NCBI RefSeq assembly: GCF_002250625.1
Contig: NZ_NMVQ01000023.1
Span: 248,001-312,000, forward strand
Direction of reading: 5' to 3'
DNA from: Enemella dayhoffiae
Lineage (GTDB): Bacteria > Actinomycetota > Actinomycetes > Propionibacteriales > Propionibacteriaceae
DNA length: 64,000 nt
Shown here piece after piece: positions 63,058 to 64,000 of the stretch. Made by a program: the position numbers and the translations under genes. Under the pieces are notes generated by a model, which was not told the origin of the DNA, did no database searches, and worked only from the letters and a program-made list of their open reading frames with translations. Numbering within the stretch: the stretch's first letter is position 1; every line of letters begins with the position of its first letter.

Positions 63058-63198
63058 ATGCTGCTGCTCGAGACCGCCGCGGAGGGTGTGAACCACCTGC
63101 CGATCCCCGCCGTGGGATTTGGCCTGATCGCCCTCGCTCTGCTGATGGCCCTGCTCGCGATCGTGACCCACATCGGGGGCAGCAGACCGCACTCCTGA
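63058..63198 (+). CDS. Small membrane protein (46 aa) between proA and nadD
   Basis: An ATG-initiated frame encoding [20 protein letters not shown], then one membrane helix ([20 protein letters not shown]) and a short tail. TAGTCT (63046-63051) lies 6 bases before the ATG, the same leaderless arrangement as its neighbours, which supports expression. Small single-helix proteins with an LPxPxxxFG-type start are common next to nadD in actinobacteria. Function unknown. nadD begins 13 bases downstream. Confidence 0.7.
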   Translation: MLLLETAAEGVNHLPIPAVGFGLIALALLMALLAIVTHIGGSRPHS

Positions 63199-63211
63199 GG
63201 CGTACCGGCCG

Positions 63212-63865
63212 ATGAGTGACAAGCCCGGGTTGAGCCGACGCGGCGATGCGGACGGCTCTCGTTATCGTCTCGGCGTGATGGGCGGCACCTTCGACCCGAT
63301 CCACCACGGCCACCTGGTCGCCGCCTCCGAGGTCGGCAGCCGGTTCGGCCTGGACGAGGTCGTGTTCGTCCCCACCGGCGTACCGTGGCAGAAGAAGGAC
63401 CGGCGGGTGTCGGCGGCCGAGGACCGCTATCTGATGACGGTCATCGCGACGGCGTCCAACCCGCATTTCACGGTCAGCCGGGTGGACATCGAGCGGGACG
63501 GCGACACCTACACCGTGGACACGTTGAAGGACCTGCGCGCCGAGCGCGGTGACGACGTGGACCTGTTCTTCATCACCGGTGCCGACGCGCTGGGGCAGAT
63601 CCTCACCTGGCGGGGGGCCGACGAGTTGTTCGACCTGGCCCACTTCGTCGGGGTGTCCCGGCCGGGGGTGGAGCTGAACTCCCCAACGGTGGATCACCTG
63701 CCGCCGGATCGGGTGACGCTGATGGAGGTGCCCGCGATGGCGATCTCGTCGACGGCCTGCCGGGCGCGGGTCGGGCAGGGGGAGCCGATCTGGTATCTGG
63801 TGCCGGACGGGATCGTGCAATACATCACCAAGCGCGGTTTGTACGCCGCCGAGAGGACAGCATGA
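63212..63865 (+). CDS. nadD: Nicotinate-nucleotide adenylyltransferase
   Basis: A 217-residue enzyme making nicotinate adenine dinucleotide in NAD synthesis. The nucleotidyltransferase motif is [20 protein letters not shown]; the C-terminal [10 protein letters not shown] is the SxTxxR motif. The first ~18 residues ([18 protein letters not shown]) are a variable leader, and a GTG at 63278 (VMGGTFD...) is less likely. The stop overlaps the rsfS ATG (ATGA), the usual nadD-rsfS pairing. Confidence 0.95.
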   Translation: MSDKPGLSRRGDADGSRYRLGVMGGTFDPIHHGHLVAASEVGSRFGLDEVVFVPTGVPWQKKDRRVSAAEDRYLMTVIATASNPHFTVSRVDIERDGDTYTVDTLKDLRAERGDDVDLFFITGADALGQILTWRGADELFDLAHFVGVSRPGVELNSPTVDHLPPDRVTLMEVPAMAISSTACRARVGQGEPIWYLVPDGIVQYITKRGLYAAERTA

Positions 63866-64000
63866 CGGCCACCGAGCACGCGATCGCGATCACCCGGGCC
63901 GCCGCGGAGGCGGCGGCGGACAAGCTCGCGACCGAGCAGGTGGCCTTCGACGTGGCGGAGCAGTTCGGGATCGCCGACGTGTTCCTGCTCGCCTCGGCGG
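63862..64000 (+). CDS. rsfS: Ribosomal silencing factor RsfS, 5' part cut by window edge
   Basis: The first 46 codons encode [20 protein letters not shown] and [20 protein letters not shown], the opening of RsfS (DUF143), which binds L14 and blocks subunit joining under starvation. The reading frame runs off base 64000. It is coupled to nadD by a four-base overlap, which supports the assignment. Confidence 0.85.
   Translation, partial: MTATEHAIAITRAAAEAAADKLATEQVAFDVAEQFGIADVFLLASA

Overview
The window is about 70% G+C, densely coded 64 kb of chromosome from a high-GC Gram-positive bacterium. Several things point to Propionibacteriales (a Propionibacteriaceae-like genus), though the genus itself cannot be read from the sequence: an F420-dependent glucose-6-phosphate dehydrogenase, a LysX fusion enzyme, a mycothiol-linked DsbA-type nitroreductase, paired ClpP subunits, DUF4233 after folC, and many TANNNT boxes placed 5-10 bases before start codons (leaderless mRNAs). 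Housekeeping loci alternate with short accessory stretches. No prophage, insertion sequence, plasmid gene or CRISPR array is visible.

Layout. 1-10.7 kb: the 5' part of an aminopeptidase N gene, a nitroreductase, a nitronate monooxygenase, a Nei-type DNA glycosylase, lysX, a hydrolase, two DUF202 membrane proteins, tRNA-Gly(TCC) and a sortase. 10.8-19.8 kb: tRNA-Pro(TGG) and the protein quality-control genes tig, clpP1, clpP2 and clpX, interrupted by fgd, a LysR/EamA exporter pair and a frameshifted secreted GH43-like gene. clpP1P2 and clpX share a near-identical promoter with a ClgR-type operator. 19.8-30.8 kb: an MHS transporter, an alcohol dehydrogenase, a 99-nt stem-loop element, valS, dedA, a DsbA/MauE redox pair, folC-DUF4233, ndk and a CPBP protease. 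30.8-44 kb: a B12-binding radical SAM gene and its usual partner (DUF2344, then RNase E). These are separated by 7.3 kb holding an AAA+ ATPase, malic enzyme and a guaiacol O-demethylase system (gcoA P450, gcoB reductase, AraC-type regulator). 44-48.6 kb: a BenE-type aromatic acid transporter, two paralogous unknown proteins and a BCCT transporter. 48.7-64 kb: rplU-rpmA-(siderophore reductase)-obgE-proB, then a frameshifted tspO, a frameshifted aminotransferase and a five-gene peptide-type ABC operon, then proA-(small ORF)-nadD-rsfS, which runs off the end.

How parts work together. Tig, ClpP1P2 and ClpX form a proteostasis module under shared control. GcoAB would convert guaiacol-type lignin monomers to catechol, and BenE a few kb away could import benzoate-type acids. 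MauE, DsbA and DedA form a membrane and thiol-oxidation cluster. The siderophore reductase is preceded by an almost perfect IdeR/DtxR box. Three genes carry single-base indels, mostly in G or C runs, so recent decay and assembly error must both be considered.
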